Counted from the first letter of the stretch, positions 35,730 through 45,618 are shown. The stretch: 64,000 nt of DNA from Bradyrhizobium sp. KBS0727 (GCF_005937885.2 NZ_CP042176.1:5885501-5949500), one strand, 5' to 3'. Notes: generated by a model from the letters alone, not told the origin. A program made the numbers and translations.

Positions 35730-36500
35730 TCATGCCGCGAGCACGTCGCCGATCCGGCTTCGAATGAGCTCGCGTTCTTGCTGATCGGTGTTGCCATCGA
35801 AGCTGACATCATACGCAATGGTCGCGGGTCGTTTCAGGACGACTATCCGGTCACCGATCTCCAATGCCTCGCTGATGGAATGGGTGATGAATACGGCGGT
35901 CTTGCCGTTTTCCTTCACCAGGCTGACGAACTCCGTGCGCAGTCGCCCGGCTGTGGATTCATCAAGCGCAGAGAACGGCTCGTCGCAGAGCAGAATATTG
36001 GCGTTGGTTGCAAACGCACGCGCGATCGACACGCGCTGGCGCATGCCGCCGGATAGCGCGTGCGGATAGTCGTTCTCGTGACCGCCAAGTCCGAGCTTGG
36101 TCAGCCAGAGCTGAGCCGTCGTCCGCCGCTCCGCCGCCGGTATTTCGAGCATCTCGAGCCCGAGTTCGACGTTTTGAATGGCAGTGCGCCAGGGTAGTAA
36201 CCGGTCGTTCTGAAACACAATCGCCATCTTGCCGCGAAACGAATCAAAATCCGTGAAGGGATCGCGCCCGCTGACGCGCACCGTGCCGCTGGTCGGCTCG
36301 GTCAGCCCGGCAATCATGTTGAAGATTGTCGACTTGCCACAGCCGGTTTTGCCGAGCAGCGCCAACATTTGGCCGGCGCGAACGTCCAGATTGAGACCGT
36401 CCACCGCGCGGTAAGCCGCGTCGGAATCGGCCTTGCCGAAGACCTTGGAAACATTATCAAGGAGAATGGCGGCCTCAGCCGGTGTGACGATATCCCTCAT
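35730..36500 (-). CDS. ABC transporter ATPase, NitT/TauT/SsuB type
   Basis: The 256-residue ATPase has Walker A LLGKTGCGKST, Q-loop VFQNDRLLPWRT, signature LSGGMRQRVSIARA and Walker B ILLCDEPFSALDE, all typical of nitrate/taurine/sulfonate-type importers. It is the last gene of a nine-gene operon and overlaps the permease gene by four bases. Confidence 0.92.
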   Translation of the reverse strand: MRDIVTPAEAAILLDNVSKVFGKADSDAAYRAVDGLNLDVRAGQMLALLGKTGCGKSTIFNMIAGLTEPTSGTVRVSGRDPFTDFDSFRGKMAIVFQNDRLLPWRTAIQNVELGLEMLEIPAAERRTTAQLWLTKLGLGGHENDYPHALSGGMRQRVSIARAFATNANILLCDEPFSALDESTAGRLRTEFVSLVKENGKTAVFITHSISEALEIGDRIVVLKRPATIAYDVSFDGNTDQQERELIRSRIGDVLAA

Positions 36501-37312
36501 ATCGCCCGCTCCAATACGGCGCGATAGCGAAACGCGGCATTTTCAATCAGCGTCAAAGCGCCCTGTACTATCAGCACAAAAAATACCAGTTGCAGCGTCC
36601 AGGCCAGCGCGCCGGCCATGTCGAACAGCTGCTGTTGCTGCAGCAACTGATAGCCGACACCGCCGGTGGCACCGACCAGTTCGGCGACCACAACAACACG
36701 CGAGGCGTTCCCGAGATTAACTTTCCATGCCGTCAGAATATCCGGCAGGATCGCCGGCGCAATCATCACCCGGAACAGCTTTGTCCGTGTGGGGCGGAAG
36801 CTGAATACCATCTCTATCAGATCTCTGGACATCCCACGTAAGGCGCCGAGCACCTGAAAGGTAAATGCCGGCAGAGTCGTCATCACCATAATAAAGAGAA
36901 TGCGGAATTCGACGCCGTGAAACCAGATGATGGCGAATACCACCCAGGACAGCGCTGGAATGCCCTGAAACAACGTGAGGATGGGAGAAAGGAACTTGTC
37001 GACGGCGCGGGAGCGGACCATCAATAGCGCCAGTGCGCCGCCAATGATAAAGGCGCCGGCGAGCCCCGCCAGAATGCGCAGGATCGTCGCCAGCACATCC
37101 CGGAACATCGTTCCATCGGAGAAGATTTCCAGGCAGCGCCAGAACACGTCGATCAGCGATGGAAATAGAAAACGTGGGAAAAAAAGCGAGGCGAACTGCC
37201 AGAGCAGAATTACCACGACGAAAGGCAGAGCCGACGACCCCAGGCGTTTCGCCCCCGCGAGCAGCATCATGGCCAGCGGCGACGATCCGGCCCGGGGCGC
37301 GGCGTCGCTCAT
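36497..37312 (-). CDS. ABC transporter permease, NitT/TauT type
   Basis: A 271-residue membrane protein with about six hydrophobic segments and the cytoplasmic loop APAILPDILTAWKVNLGNASRVVV near residue 180 that contacts the ATPase. It overlaps the genes on both sides by four bases. With the binding protein upstream it forms a complete importer devoted to this operon. Confidence 0.9.
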   Translation of the reverse strand: MSDAAPRAGSSPLAMMLLAGAKRLGSSALPFVVVILLWQFASLFFPRFLFPSLIDVFWRCLEIFSDGTMFRDVLATILRILAGLAGAFIIGGALALLMVRSRAVDKFLSPILTLFQGIPALSWVVFAIIWFHGVEFRILFIMVMTTLPAFTFQVLGALRGMSRDLIEMVFSFRPTRTKLFRVMIAPAILPDILTAWKVNLGNASRVVVVAELVGATGGVGYQLLQQQQLFDMAGALAWTLQLVFFVLIVQGALTLIENAAFRYRAVLERAI

Positions 37313-38280
37313 TTGCCGGGTGCCTGATAGATTGTCGCAGCCGACGGGTCTGCCGGGAGAAAGGCGATCGATTTTCCGGCGGCGTAGACCGAATTGATCT
37401 CCTTGCGGACATCAGAGGCCCACTGCACGTTCATACCAAGCCGGTCGTTGGCGCGAATAAGTTCCGCGATCGCCTTCTGGTCGTCAGGCGTTCCCTTTGG
37501 CGCGATTAGTTTCGATGCGTCGTCCGGGTAAGCTGTCACCCATTCGGAGGCTTCCTTATAGGCCGCGTAAAGCTTCGGAATGAGCTTTGGGTTCCTTTCC
37601 GTCCAATCGATGTGAGCGGCGACGCCTAGATAGGGGATATTGCGGCTGCCGGTGAATTTCTTCCAGCTTTCGGCAATGCCAATGTCGATTGTCCGCATCT
37701 CGCTCTTCTTCGACAGAAGCGTGGTGTAGGCGGGCTCCCAGAGCTGGACCGCCGCCGCGCGATCGGCCAGCGCATAACCGATCAGACCAGGGGGCGCGGT
37801 ATTGATCACAGAGAATTTGGCCGTGTCGGCGCCGAGTTGCCGTGCGAACCAGTCGAACATCACCCAGTTGGTGGTGCCCTTGGCCGCGGCAACATCCTTG
37901 CCCTCGAGGTCCTTCAGCGTCTTGACGTCGGGCCGGGACGTGACGACCGCGCCCCAGAAGTCGAACAGATTGAAAAGATAATTCACCTTGACACCGCGCG
38001 TGTCTGCAAGACCAACTGTCAGCAACGACGCGCTGCCACCGAGCTTGAATTCGCCGGAGTTGAATTGCGCGGTATAGGCGTCGGGCGTGCGTTCCTCGAA
38101 TTTGATGGCAAGGCCGTTTTTCTCGTCGAGTTTTCGCGCCTTGATCACGGGCGGCAGGAACGCTCCAAGCGACGGGGGACCGAATACCACGATGGAGAGC
38201 GGCTCCGGGGTTTGTGCGAACGAAGGCCCAGCCAACAGCAGTGCCAAAGCGCAAGCAAAACCGGCCAGATTGCTTCTCAT
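37309..38280 (-). CDS. ABC transporter substrate-binding protein, NMT1/SsuA type
   Basis: The 323-residue exported protein has a clear signal peptide (SNLAGFACALALLLAGPSFAQ) and the NMT1/SsuA-like fold (VFGPPSLGAFLPPVIKARK, VAAAKGTTNWVMFDW). Relatives bind sulfonates, nitrate, thiamine precursors or aromatic acids such as phthalate. Given the molybdenum hydroxylase and amidohydrolase in the same operon, a heteroaromatic or aromatic acid is likely. Confidence 0.88.
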   Translation of the reverse strand: MRSNLAGFACALALLLAGPSFAQTPEPLSIVVFGPPSLGAFLPPVIKARKLDEKNGLAIKFEERTPDAYTAQFNSGEFKLGGSASLLTVGLADTRGVKVNYLFNLFDFWGAVVTSRPDVKTLKDLEGKDVAAAKGTTNWVMFDWFARQLGADTAKFSVINTAPPGLIGYALADRAAAVQLWEPAYTTLLSKKSEMRTIDIGIAESWKKFTGSRNIPYLGVAAHIDWTERNPKLIPKLYAAYKEASEWVTAYPDDASKLIAPKGTPDDQKAIAELIRANDRLGMNVQWASDVRKEINSVYAAGKSIAFLPADPSAATIYQAPGK

Positions 38281-38323
38281 TTTTGTCCTCCCAAACTTTT
38301 TTGTTTTGTTATTCAGCGTTTTA

Positions 38324-38791
38324 TTACTCCGCAGCGCCCTCCACCGGAGTCTCCAACTCCTTGCGCAGCGCCGTAAAAAATCGTCCGACCAGGTGCTTCG
38401 ACACGCTGCTCAGGATTCTCTGACCGACCCCGGCAACCAACCCACCTATTTCACCGGCGCCCTGAAACGTCAGTCGCGATGCATCGGGCCCATCCGGCGC
38501 AATCTCGAACCGCGCGCTGCCGTTACCGTGGCCCAGCGTGCCGGCGCCGGACACCTTGATACTGCATACCTTCGGTGGTTCCTTGTCAGACAGCGCAATC
38601 TCCCCCTCGAACGAGCCGCCTACTGCGGCGACGCGCAACTGCATCTCGACCTTGTAGGCGTCGGGCGCAATCTCAGTCATGGTCTTGCAGCCGGGGATGC
38701 AGCGGGTGAGCACGGCGGGATCGTTGAGCGCCTTCCAGAGTGCCTCGGCTGGGGCTTGAATCTTTTCGGCTCCGCCGATGTCCAGCTTCAT
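38324..38791 (-). CDS. CoxG-like SRPBCC family protein
   Basis: The protein (155 aa from ATG 38791) starts MKLDIGGAEKIQAPAEALWKAL and has RCIPGCKTM and the FQGAGEIGGLVAGVG segment typical of CO dehydrogenase subunit G. These START-fold proteins are linked to molybdenum hydroxylases; CoxG helps recruit the enzyme or quinone interaction at the membrane. The longer frame to 38908 lies within the amidohydrolase gene. Position beside a CoxLMS set agrees. Confidence 0.87.
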   Translation of the reverse strand: MKLDIGGAEKIQAPAEALWKALNDPAVLTRCIPGCKTMTEIAPDAYKVEMQLRVAAVGGSFEGEIALSDKEPPKVCSIKVSGAGTLGHGNGSARFEIAPDGPDASRLTFQGAGEIGGLVAGVGQRILSSVSKHLVGRFFTALRKELETPVEGAAE

Positions 38792-38804
38792 GAATTGATC
38801 CTTC

Positions 38805-39782
38805 TCACAGGCCGAACAGCCGTTGCGCAAGTCCGCCATTGATCGCCGTGCGCTCGGTGTCGGAGAAGCTGGTCTCGGCGACAATTTTCGCAGGCGCGAG
38901 ATCGCCAATTGGGAACGGCATGTCCGAACCCATCATGATTCTCTCGGCGCCGACGATATCGGCGAGATAGCGCAGCGCGCGCGGATCCTGGACGATGGTG
39001 TCGTAATACATCGCGGCGAGTGCCGCATCGGGATCGCCAAGCTTGTCCTTGTCGAGGGAGTAATTTCGGCGCAGGCGGCCGATCACATAAGGCAGCGCCG
39101 CGCCGCCGATCCCGGCGACGATCTTCGCCTGCGAATAGTGGGTGACATGCCCGGCATAAATCAGCCGGGACATCGCGATCAGCGTGTCGGTGATACGCCC
39201 CACCGCGTTTGCCATGCCATAATCATGCACGCGGTCATCGCCACTTTCGAATACCGGATGGATGAAGACGACCGATCCGAGCTCGTTGGCGGCTTCCCAG
39301 AAGACCTTAAGCGAGGGATCGTCGAGCACGCCACCCTTGCCCTTGGGCTGCGTTCCGATCATCACGCCCTTGAAGCCAGCAGCATGCGCTTCGCGCAACA
39401 CTTCTGCCGCTCGCGCGCCGTCCTGCAATGGAACGGTGGCCAGCGGCACAAACCGGGACTCCTGCATCGCGGTTTGCGCCAGATGCATGTTGATCAATCG
39501 CGACCAGTTCGCGCCCTCCTCCGCCGGCATTTCATAGCCGAACATATCGAGCCAGCCGCCTACCACCTGACGCTCGATCTTCTGCTCGTCCATCCATTTC
39601 AGGCGAGCGGGCATATCCCTCAGCGGTTTGGAAACCGGCCGCGTCGGCTTGCCCCCAGCGAAGGAGAAACCGATGCTGCCGCCCTCCTCGATCAGTCGGA
39701 TCGAGGGAAAGCTTGCGGCCTGGGTGCGGATCGCATCCAGCAGGCTTGGCGGTACTAGATGGGCGTGGCAGTCGATGATCAT
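38805..39782 (-). CDS. Amidohydrolase family protein (ACMSD-like)
   Basis: The 325-residue TIM-barrel protein starts MIIDCHAHLVPPSLL with the HxH metal pair, has FIHPVFESGD mid-barrel and ends with MMGSDMPFPIGD, whose Asp is conserved. This fits the ACMSD group, which includes decarboxylases and hydrolases of ring-derived acids. It overlaps the large molybdenum subunit gene by four bases, so it likely acts on the hydroxylated product. It is not closely similar to the amidohydrolase at 1164. Confidence 0.87.
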   Translation of the reverse strand: MIIDCHAHLVPPSLLDAIRTQAASFPSIRLIEEGGSIGFSFAGGKPTRPVSKPLRDMPARLKWMDEQKIERQVVGGWLDMFGYEMPAEEGANWSRLINMHLAQTAMQESRFVPLATVPLQDGARAAEVLREAHAAGFKGVMIGTQPKGKGGVLDDPSLKVFWEAANELGSVVFIHPVFESGDDRVHDYGMANAVGRITDTLIAMSRLIYAGHVTHYSQAKIVAGIGGAALPYVIGRLRRNYSLDKDKLGDPDAALAAMYYDTIVQDPRALRYLADIVGAERIMMGSDMPFPIGDLAPAKIVAETSFSDTERTAINGGLAQRLFGL

Positions 39783-42190
39783 TTGGCTTGCTCTTGGGGT
39801 TTGCCTTGTTGCGCGTCCGCGATGGCATCGCCAATGGCGGAAATACGGATAGGAAGTTTATTGAAGGAAATGCCCAACGATGCCACGCAATCGTTGATCG
39901 CGGCCGATATCGCGGCAGGTGCGCCGAGATAGCCGCTTTCGCCAGAGCCCTTCTGCCCGAACACGGTGTAGGGTGAAGGCGTGCAGTGATGCACGATCTC
40001 GACCTCAGGCACTTCGTGGGACGACGGCAGCAGGTAGTCCATGAAACTCTGGGTGATCAGGTGACCTTCGTCGTCATAGACGAACTCTTCCAGCAACGCG
40101 GCACCGAGACCGTGGGCGAGGCCGCCTAGCGTCATACCCTTGACGATATGCGGATTGATGACCGTGCCGCAGTCGTGACCAATCACATAGCGCTTGATTT
40201 CCGGCTTGCCGAGAACCGGGTCGATCGCCATCAGCACCACATGAAACTCGAAGGAGTGGCACGGATACATCTGCACCCGGCCGTTCTCCGGCAGTCTGCC
40301 GCCGGTCGGCACCTGCATCACATGCGTGCTCTCCAGGCCCGGCTCCATGCCCTCAGGCAACAGGTGAAAATTGCGATGGGCAATATTGATAAGCTCAGCC
40401 CAGCCAAGTTGCTTGTCGCTGTTGGGATCCGTCACGCCGCCTGAGGCGTAAACAACCTTGTCGTGACCAAGACCAAATTGATGCGCAGCGATCTGCGTCA
40501 ACTTCGCCTTCAATTTTTGCGCTGCATGAAACGCTGCGCCGCCGAGCATAATGGCCATCCGGCTGCCGACCGGTGAGTTAGACGGCAAACAGGCCAGCGA
40601 ATCCGGCCGTATCACGCGGATAAGATCGGGGTCGATCTGCAACACTTCGCCGATCACGGTTGCAACCAGGGTCTCGTGCCCCTGCCCCGATGACGTGGTG
40701 TGGATAGTGACCGTGACGAAGCCCAGCGCATCGATAACGATACGGCAGGAATCCATCCAGGTGGTCGTGGTATTTTTTTCATTGAGCAGCGGCTCGAATG
40801 AGGAATTGGCCCCGCTGGGCTCCAGGCAAGCGGCGATGCCGATTCCCGCGAGCATGCCGGAAGCGCGCAGGCGATCGCGCTCCTTTTCCATGGCGGCGAA
40901 ATCGATGTGCGCGAACACTTTGTCCACCACGGTGTGGTAATCGCCGCTGTCATAGGTGCTGCCGCTCGGGATTAGATAGGGAAACTCGTCCTTGCGGATA
41001 AAATTGCGGCGACGCACTTCGATCGGCGCAAGGCCGACCGCGGCGGCGACCTTGTCGATCGCGGTCTCGATCGCGTAGTTGGTCGGCGCCTGGCCGAAGC
41101 CGCGCACGGCTTCCTGCACGGCCTTATTAGTCGTGACCGACTGCGCGCGGTACTGCACACTCTCGATTTTGTAGGGACCGACGATGGCGCCGATTGGCTT
41201 GCCCAGTTGGAATGGCGCCCGGCCGGCATAGGCGCCGGCATTGTCCAATGCCTTCATCTTCATCGACTTGACGATGCCGTCATCGTTGAAAGCGACATCG
41301 ACGTCGAAAATGCGCTCCGGCCCATGCGCATCGCCGCCGCGCATATTTTCCAGCCGGTCTTCGATCAAGCGTACGGGTCGGCCAAGCCGTCGCGCCAGAT
41401 GCGCCACCAGGACGGTCTGCTTGATTCCGCGCTTGACGCCGTAGCTGCCGCCGACGTCGACATCCTGGTGCACCCGCACATTGTTGGCCGCAATCCGCAG
41501 TGCGCGCGCGATCTGGTCCGGATATTTCGGCATCTGGATCGACGCCCAGACGTCCAGCATGTCGCGCCACGGATCCCACGATGCGGCGACGCCAAAGGTC
41601 TCGATCGGAACGGTTGAATTGCGCCCCCAGGTCACACGGAACGACAGATGGCGCGGGCTTTCCGCAAAATGCTTCTCGACCTCGCCCCAGACGAACGTTC
41701 GGTCGAGCAGCACATTGGAACCATGCGCCGGATGAACCGGCGGACTGTCGAGCCTCAACGCTTGCTCCGCATTCATCACGAAGGGCAACGCTTCATAGGT
41801 GACGCGAACTTTCTCCGTAGCGTCCTCCGCAAGCGCGCGGTTATCGGCAACCACCGCTACGACCCATTCGCCGGCATAGCGTGTCTGCCCCACCGCGAGC
41901 GGATGACGCCGGACCTTCGGCGTATCAAGCCCGTTCATCAGCGGATCGGTCGCGGCGGCAAGCTCATCGCCAGTTAGCACATAGTGGATGCCCGGCATCG
42001 CAAGCGCCGCCGACGCGTCGATCGACACGATGCGCGCAGCCGGATGCTGCGACGGCAGGATCGCCACATGCAACATGCCCTCGAGCGCGACATCGGCCAC
42101 GAAATGGCCATGGCCTGCCACGAAACGGCGATCCTCGCGAACGCGGCGATTGGTCGAAACAAAGCGGAAGTTTGATGGATCGGCGTTCAT
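39779..42190 (-). CDS. Molybdopterin-binding catalytic subunit, second system
   Basis: The 803-residue large subunit of a xanthine oxidase-family enzyme has YGVKRGIKQTVLVAHLARR, VRGFGQAPTNYAIE in the active-site region and the catalytic Glu in KGSGESGYLGAPAA. It lacks the CO dehydrogenase loop AYRCSFR, so it is an organic-substrate hydroxylase. Gene order is M, S, L, then amidohydrolase and CoxG. It is clearly diverged from the subunit at 12084, so the two systems probably have different substrates. Confidence 0.92.
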   Translation of the reverse strand: MNADPSNFRFVSTNRRVREDRRFVAGHGHFVADVALEGMLHVAILPSQHPAARIVSIDASAALAMPGIHYVLTGDELAAATDPLMNGLDTPKVRRHPLAVGQTRYAGEWVVAVVADNRALAEDATEKVRVTYEALPFVMNAEQALRLDSPPVHPAHGSNVLLDRTFVWGEVEKHFAESPRHLSFRVTWGRNSTVPIETFGVAASWDPWRDMLDVWASIQMPKYPDQIARALRIAANNVRVHQDVDVGGSYGVKRGIKQTVLVAHLARRLGRPVRLIEDRLENMRGGDAHGPERIFDVDVAFNDDGIVKSMKMKALDNAGAYAGRAPFQLGKPIGAIVGPYKIESVQYRAQSVTTNKAVQEAVRGFGQAPTNYAIETAIDKVAAAVGLAPIEVRRRNFIRKDEFPYLIPSGSTYDSGDYHTVVDKVFAHIDFAAMEKERDRLRASGMLAGIGIAACLEPSGANSSFEPLLNEKNTTTTWMDSCRIVIDALGFVTVTIHTTSSGQGHETLVATVIGEVLQIDPDLIRVIRPDSLACLPSNSPVGSRMAIMLGGAAFHAAQKLKAKLTQIAAHQFGLGHDKVVYASGGVTDPNSDKQLGWAELINIAHRNFHLLPEGMEPGLESTHVMQVPTGGRLPENGRVQMYPCHSFEFHVVLMAIDPVLGKPEIKRYVIGHDCGTVINPHIVKGMTLGGLAHGLGAALLEEFVYDDEGHLITQSFMDYLLPSSHEVPEVEIVHHCTPSPYTVFGQKGSGESGYLGAPAAISAAINDCVASLGISFNKLPIRISAIGDAIADAQQGKPQEQAK

Positions 42191-42720
42191 TTCGCCTCCA
42201 CAACGGGTTCGTCAGCTTGTGCGTGAACGCCGTAGTGCGGCCGCGGCGTATTGGCGATCCGCAGCCGAGCGGCCGCGAATTCGACGGCCTCGATGATCTG
42301 CCCGTAGCCGGTACAGCGGCAGATGTTGCCCGAGATCGCCTCGACAATATCCTCGCGCGTCGGCGTTATCGTTTGCTGCAGCAGAGCATGAGCGGCCAGG
42401 ATCATACCGGGCGTGCAATACCCGCACTGCAGGCCGTGGGTTTCGCAAAATGCGTCCTGAATCACGCTGAGTTCACCCGGCGCGGGCGCGAGACCCTCGA
42501 TCGTCGTGATCTCGTATCCATCCGCCTGTACAGCGAACATCAGGCAGGATCGAACGGGCTCGCCATCGACAAGCACGGTGCAGGCACCGCAGACGCCGTG
42601 TTCGCAACCGGCATGGGTCCCATTCAGAAGAAAATTTTCCCGCAGCGCGTCGAGCAACGTTTTGCGCGGCTGGATATCGGCGCAACGGTTGGCACCGTTG
42701 ATGCGCAGGTCGACCTTCAT
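42187..42720 (-). CDS. Molybdenum hydroxylase [2Fe-2S] subunit, second system
   Basis: The 177-residue protein has both cluster motifs: GCEHGVCGACTVLVDGE for the ferredoxin domain and CGYCTPGM with GNICRCTGYGQI for the helical domain. It overlaps both neighbouring subunit genes by four bases. All eight cluster Cys appear present. Confidence 0.93.
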   Translation of the reverse strand: MKVDLRINGANRCADIQPRKTLLDALRENFLLNGTHAGCEHGVCGACTVLVDGEPVRSCLMFAVQADGYEITTIEGLAPAPGELSVIQDAFCETHGLQCGYCTPGMILAAHALLQQTITPTREDIVEAISGNICRCTGYGQIIEAVEFAAARLRIANTPRPHYGVHAQADEPVVEAK

Positions 42721-43601
42721 CGTGCGCCCTTCTTAGGTTTGGCGGCGGCATTGTCGCGCGCTTGTTCAAGGGCGCGAATGCAAAGCACGACGGACACGCG
42801 GCGGCGATAAGCGGCGCTGGCATGGAGATCACTCGATGCGTCCAATTCAACGGACGCCGCGTTGACCGCTTCTGCCGCCGACGCCGAATCTAGTTTCGTG
42901 CCAACGAGCGACGATACATCGAGCCGCAATGGCCGATCCCCGACGCCGCCGACACCCAGTGCCACGTCGAGGCAACGCCCCTCCTCGTCGAGCGCAACCT
43001 GTGCTGCGGCTGCGACGAACGCAAAATCCGACTTGCGTGCGCTGATCTCGAAGAAGCCGACGCCGATGTGCTTGTGCGGCCAGACCGGGAACCGGATCGC
43101 GCTAACGCACTCGCCCTGACCGATCGCGGTCAACATCGGGCCGATAAAAAAATCATCCGCCGGCATCGACGTCGGACCGTCGGTGGTCGCGAGCATGATT
43201 TCGGCGCCGAGCGTCACCGCCACCAGCGGAATCTCGGCCGATGGGTCCGCATTCGCGATCGAACCGCCGACCGTGCCGCGATTGCGGGTCGGTGGATGTC
43301 CGACCCATGGCAGCACCCGCGCCAACATCGGCACCGATGCCCTGATGACGGGATCGCGTTCGGCCTGCGCCTGACGCGTGGTCGCGCCGACAATCACGGC
43401 GCCTGCTTCTTCGCGAATCCCCGCAAGTTCCGGTAGCCGCAAGATATCGATCAGCTTCGCCGGACGAGCGAGGCGCATCGCCAGCATCGGCACCAGCGTC
43501 TGCCCACCCGCGATCAGCCGCGCATCCTCATCGCCAGCCAGCAATGCGCACGCCTCCGCGAGCGAACCCGGCCTGACGTAATCGAAGGGGGCGGGTTTCA
43601 T
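42717..43601 (-). CDS. Molybdenum hydroxylase FAD subunit, second system
   Basis: The 294-residue medium subunit has the FAD motifs AGGQTLVPMLAMRLARP (near residue 32) and RNRGTVGGSIANADPSAEIP (near residue 108). It is the first of the three enzyme subunit genes and starts one base after the NIPSNAP stop. Confidence 0.92.
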   Translation of the reverse strand: MKPAPFDYVRPGSLAEACALLAGDEDARLIAGGQTLVPMLAMRLARPAKLIDILRLPELAGIREEAGAVIVGATTRQAQAERDPVIRASVPMLARVLPWVGHPPTRNRGTVGGSIANADPSAEIPLVAVTLGAEIMLATTDGPTSMPADDFFIGPMLTAIGQGECVSAIRFPVWPHKHIGVGFFEISARKSDFAFVAAAAQVALDEEGRCLDVALGVGGVGDRPLRLDVSSLVGTKLDSASAAEAVNAASVELDASSDLHASAAYRRRVSVVLCIRALEQARDNAAAKPKKGAR

Positions 43602-43602
43602 G

Positions 43603-43932
43603 CTAGCCCAGCGGCAAGCCGGCGATCGCCGGCGACAGCACCGAAACAGTCTGGTTCTTCAACAGCGGGCCGTCGGTTTCGCTGGTTGCCTTCACCACTG
43701 CCCATTCCGGATCGGCGCCGAACGAAGCCCATGCCTTCTTGCGCGCGTCTTCGTCCGCAAAGCGCGTCATGTAGGTCAGGCGGCCGTCTTCGACCGGTGC
43801 GGTGAATACGCCGAGAAGCTCTATGCCATGCCGGGGAAAAAATTTGGTCGCGACATTGTCGCGAAAGCGGCGGCGCATTGCGTCCGCCCGGCCCTCAGCG
43901 GCTTCATAAACCCGGATTTCGTAGATCAACAC
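43603..43932 (-). CDS. NIPSNAP family protein
   Basis: The 109-residue protein starts MLIYEIRVYEAAEGR and has ELLGVFTAPVEDG and YMTRFADEDARKKAW, the ferredoxin-like alpha-beta barrel of NIPSNAP proteins. These are common in catabolic operons of Bradyrhizobium and relatives, with no settled function. It heads the nine-gene operon that runs to 35730. Confidence 0.85.
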   Translation of the reverse strand: MLIYEIRVYEAAEGRADAMRRRFRDNVATKFFPRHGIELLGVFTAPVEDGRLTYMTRFADEDARKKAWASFGADPEWAVVKATSETDGPLLKNQTVSVLSPAIAGLPLG

Positions 43933-44250
43933 GCGCTCCCGTCGTTCCTGACGGCTTGTAAGAAATCCGCCGCCTTCTCAATGACGATAGAAGCCGCGCG
44001 CGGAAATTGTCAAACACAAACTGGAGCAATCACACAAGCTATGCAGTATTGAGTTGGTTCAATTATACAAATGAAGCACATACCTTCTCTATAAAATATC
44101 AATTAAGTCAGTTACTTGTGAGAATTAACTCCAGATCGATCGACCAAATGCGATAACATCGCGTTTGAACATTGCAACAATTCCAAAATTGTACTACTCG
44201 ATAAACGCGCTCCTAGCGACGTTGCAAATGCGCCTTGCGGATAACGGTAA
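43933..44250. other. Divergent A+T-rich promoter region
   Basis: The stretch lies between the NIPSNAP operon (leftward) and MocR (rightward). It is noticeably richer in A+T than its surroundings at about 44020-44140 and contains a short inverted repeat ATTGA-N6-TCAAT (44048-44063). MocR regulators usually bind next to their own gene, so this is the likely control region of the molybdenum hydroxylase operon. Confidence 0.5.
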
Positions 44251-45618
44251 ATGACAAACTGGGTGCCGACCCTCGCTTCAATCGAAGGGCCCCGCTATCT
44301 CGCCTTTGTTTTTGCGCTGGAAGCCGACATTGCCTTGGGGCGCGTCAAGCCCGGTATGCGATTGTTGCCTCAGCGCGATATGGCGCAGCGGCTCGAACTC
44401 AGCGTCGGAACGATTTCAAAAGCCTATGCGGAAGCCGAACAGCGCGGTTTGATCTCTGGCGAAGTCGGGCGCGGGACGTTCGTGCAAAGGCGGCGGCCGG
44501 AAGCCCGTGGTCCCGGGTCCTCGGAAGCTATCAATTTGGCGCTGAATGTCCCGCCCTATACCGGCGAGGACGACGTGATTGCATCCGTTCTCGCCGACAT
44601 CGCCGCCGACGGCGAGATGTCGAACTTGCTCGGATATTTGCCGCACCAGGGCGTGCTCCGACACCGTGAGGCAATGGTAACATGGCTCGGCTCGCTCGGC
44701 GTCTCCGCGGACGCTGATCAACTCTTCATCACGCACGGCGGGCAGCACGCGCTGTCGATCGCGCTCGGTATGGTCGCAGCGTCGGGCGATACCGTCCTCA
44801 CCGAGAGCTACACCTATTCCGGCATGCTCGCGCTCTCGGCACAATGCGGCTATCGCCTTCACGGTGTCGTTACGGATTCGTTCGGACTGATCCCGGAAAA
44901 TCTCGATCGCGCCTTTACTGAGACCAAGGCCCGCGTTCTCTATTGCATGCCAACGCTGCAAACGCCGACGGGATCGGTGATGCCCCCACAGCGACGGCAA
45001 GCTATCGCTGAAATTGTTCGCAAGCACGACGCATATCTATTGGAGGACGATGCCTACGGTTATCTGCTGTCACCGCCCATGCCACCGGTCTCCCAATTCG
45101 TTCCCGAGCGCAGCTTCTACGTCGTGAGTTTCGCAAAATGCCTGGCGCCGGGGCTTCGCATTGCCGCGATGATCGCGCCCGAAGCATTTCGCGATCGTTC
45201 GATCAACGCTTTGCGCGCCACCGGCTGGATGGCCGTGCCTGTCATGGCCGAAGTGGTGGCGCGACTTATTCACAACGGCGGTCTTACACGGCAGGCAAAG
45301 CTCAAACGCGAAAAGGCCGCGCTGCGCGACGCCATCGTACGGCGAGTACTGAAGGAGTGGCTGCCGGCAGCCGCGGCGGTGCCGGGTTTTCACAGATGGT
45401 TGCCACTGCCGGCCGGCCGCACGCTGGCAGCTCTGATCGCGCAAGCTGCCCAAGCGGGCATCACGCTAGCTCCTCCCGGAGCGTTGCGGCGAATGGAAAG
45501 CGAAAGCCTCGGCGTCCGGCTTTGTCTCGGCGCGCCTACAACCGAAGCAGATCTCGAGCGTGCCCTGATCGAAATTCGTCGAATTCTTGAGATGGCCGAA
45601 GCGATCTCGTTCGTTTGA
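44251..45618 (+). CDS. MocR/PdxR-type regulator (GntR plus aminotransferase fold)
   Basis: The 455-residue protein joins an N-terminal GntR winged helix (MRLLPQRDMAQRLELSVGTI, GLISGEVGRGTFV) to a fold-type I aminotransferase domain. The PLP lysine appears in VSFAKCLAPGLRI, with YCMPTLQTPTG and LEDDAYGYL earlier. It faces away from the NIPSNAP/molybdenum hydroxylase operon and probably controls it, using an amine, amino acid or PLP-bound effector. A nitrogen-containing substrate for that operon would fit. Confidence 0.9.
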   Translation: MTNWVPTLASIEGPRYLAFVFALEADIALGRVKPGMRLLPQRDMAQRLELSVGTISKAYAEAEQRGLISGEVGRGTFVQRRRPEARGPGSSEAINLALNVPPYTGEDDVIASVLADIAADGEMSNLLGYLPHQGVLRHREAMVTWLGSLGVSADADQLFITHGGQHALSIALGMVAASGDTVLTESYTYSGMLALSAQCGYRLHGVVTDSFGLIPENLDRAFTETKARVLYCMPTLQTPTGSVMPPQRRQAIAEIVRKHDAYLLEDDAYGYLLSPPMPPVSQFVPERSFYVVSFAKCLAPGLRIAAMIAPEAFRDRSINALRATGWMAVPVMAEVVARLIHNGGLTRQAKLKREKAALRDAIVRRVLKEWLPAAAAVPGFHRWLPLPAGRTLAALIAQAAQAGITLAPPGALRRMESESLGVRLCLGAPTTEADLERALIEIRRILEMAEAISFV

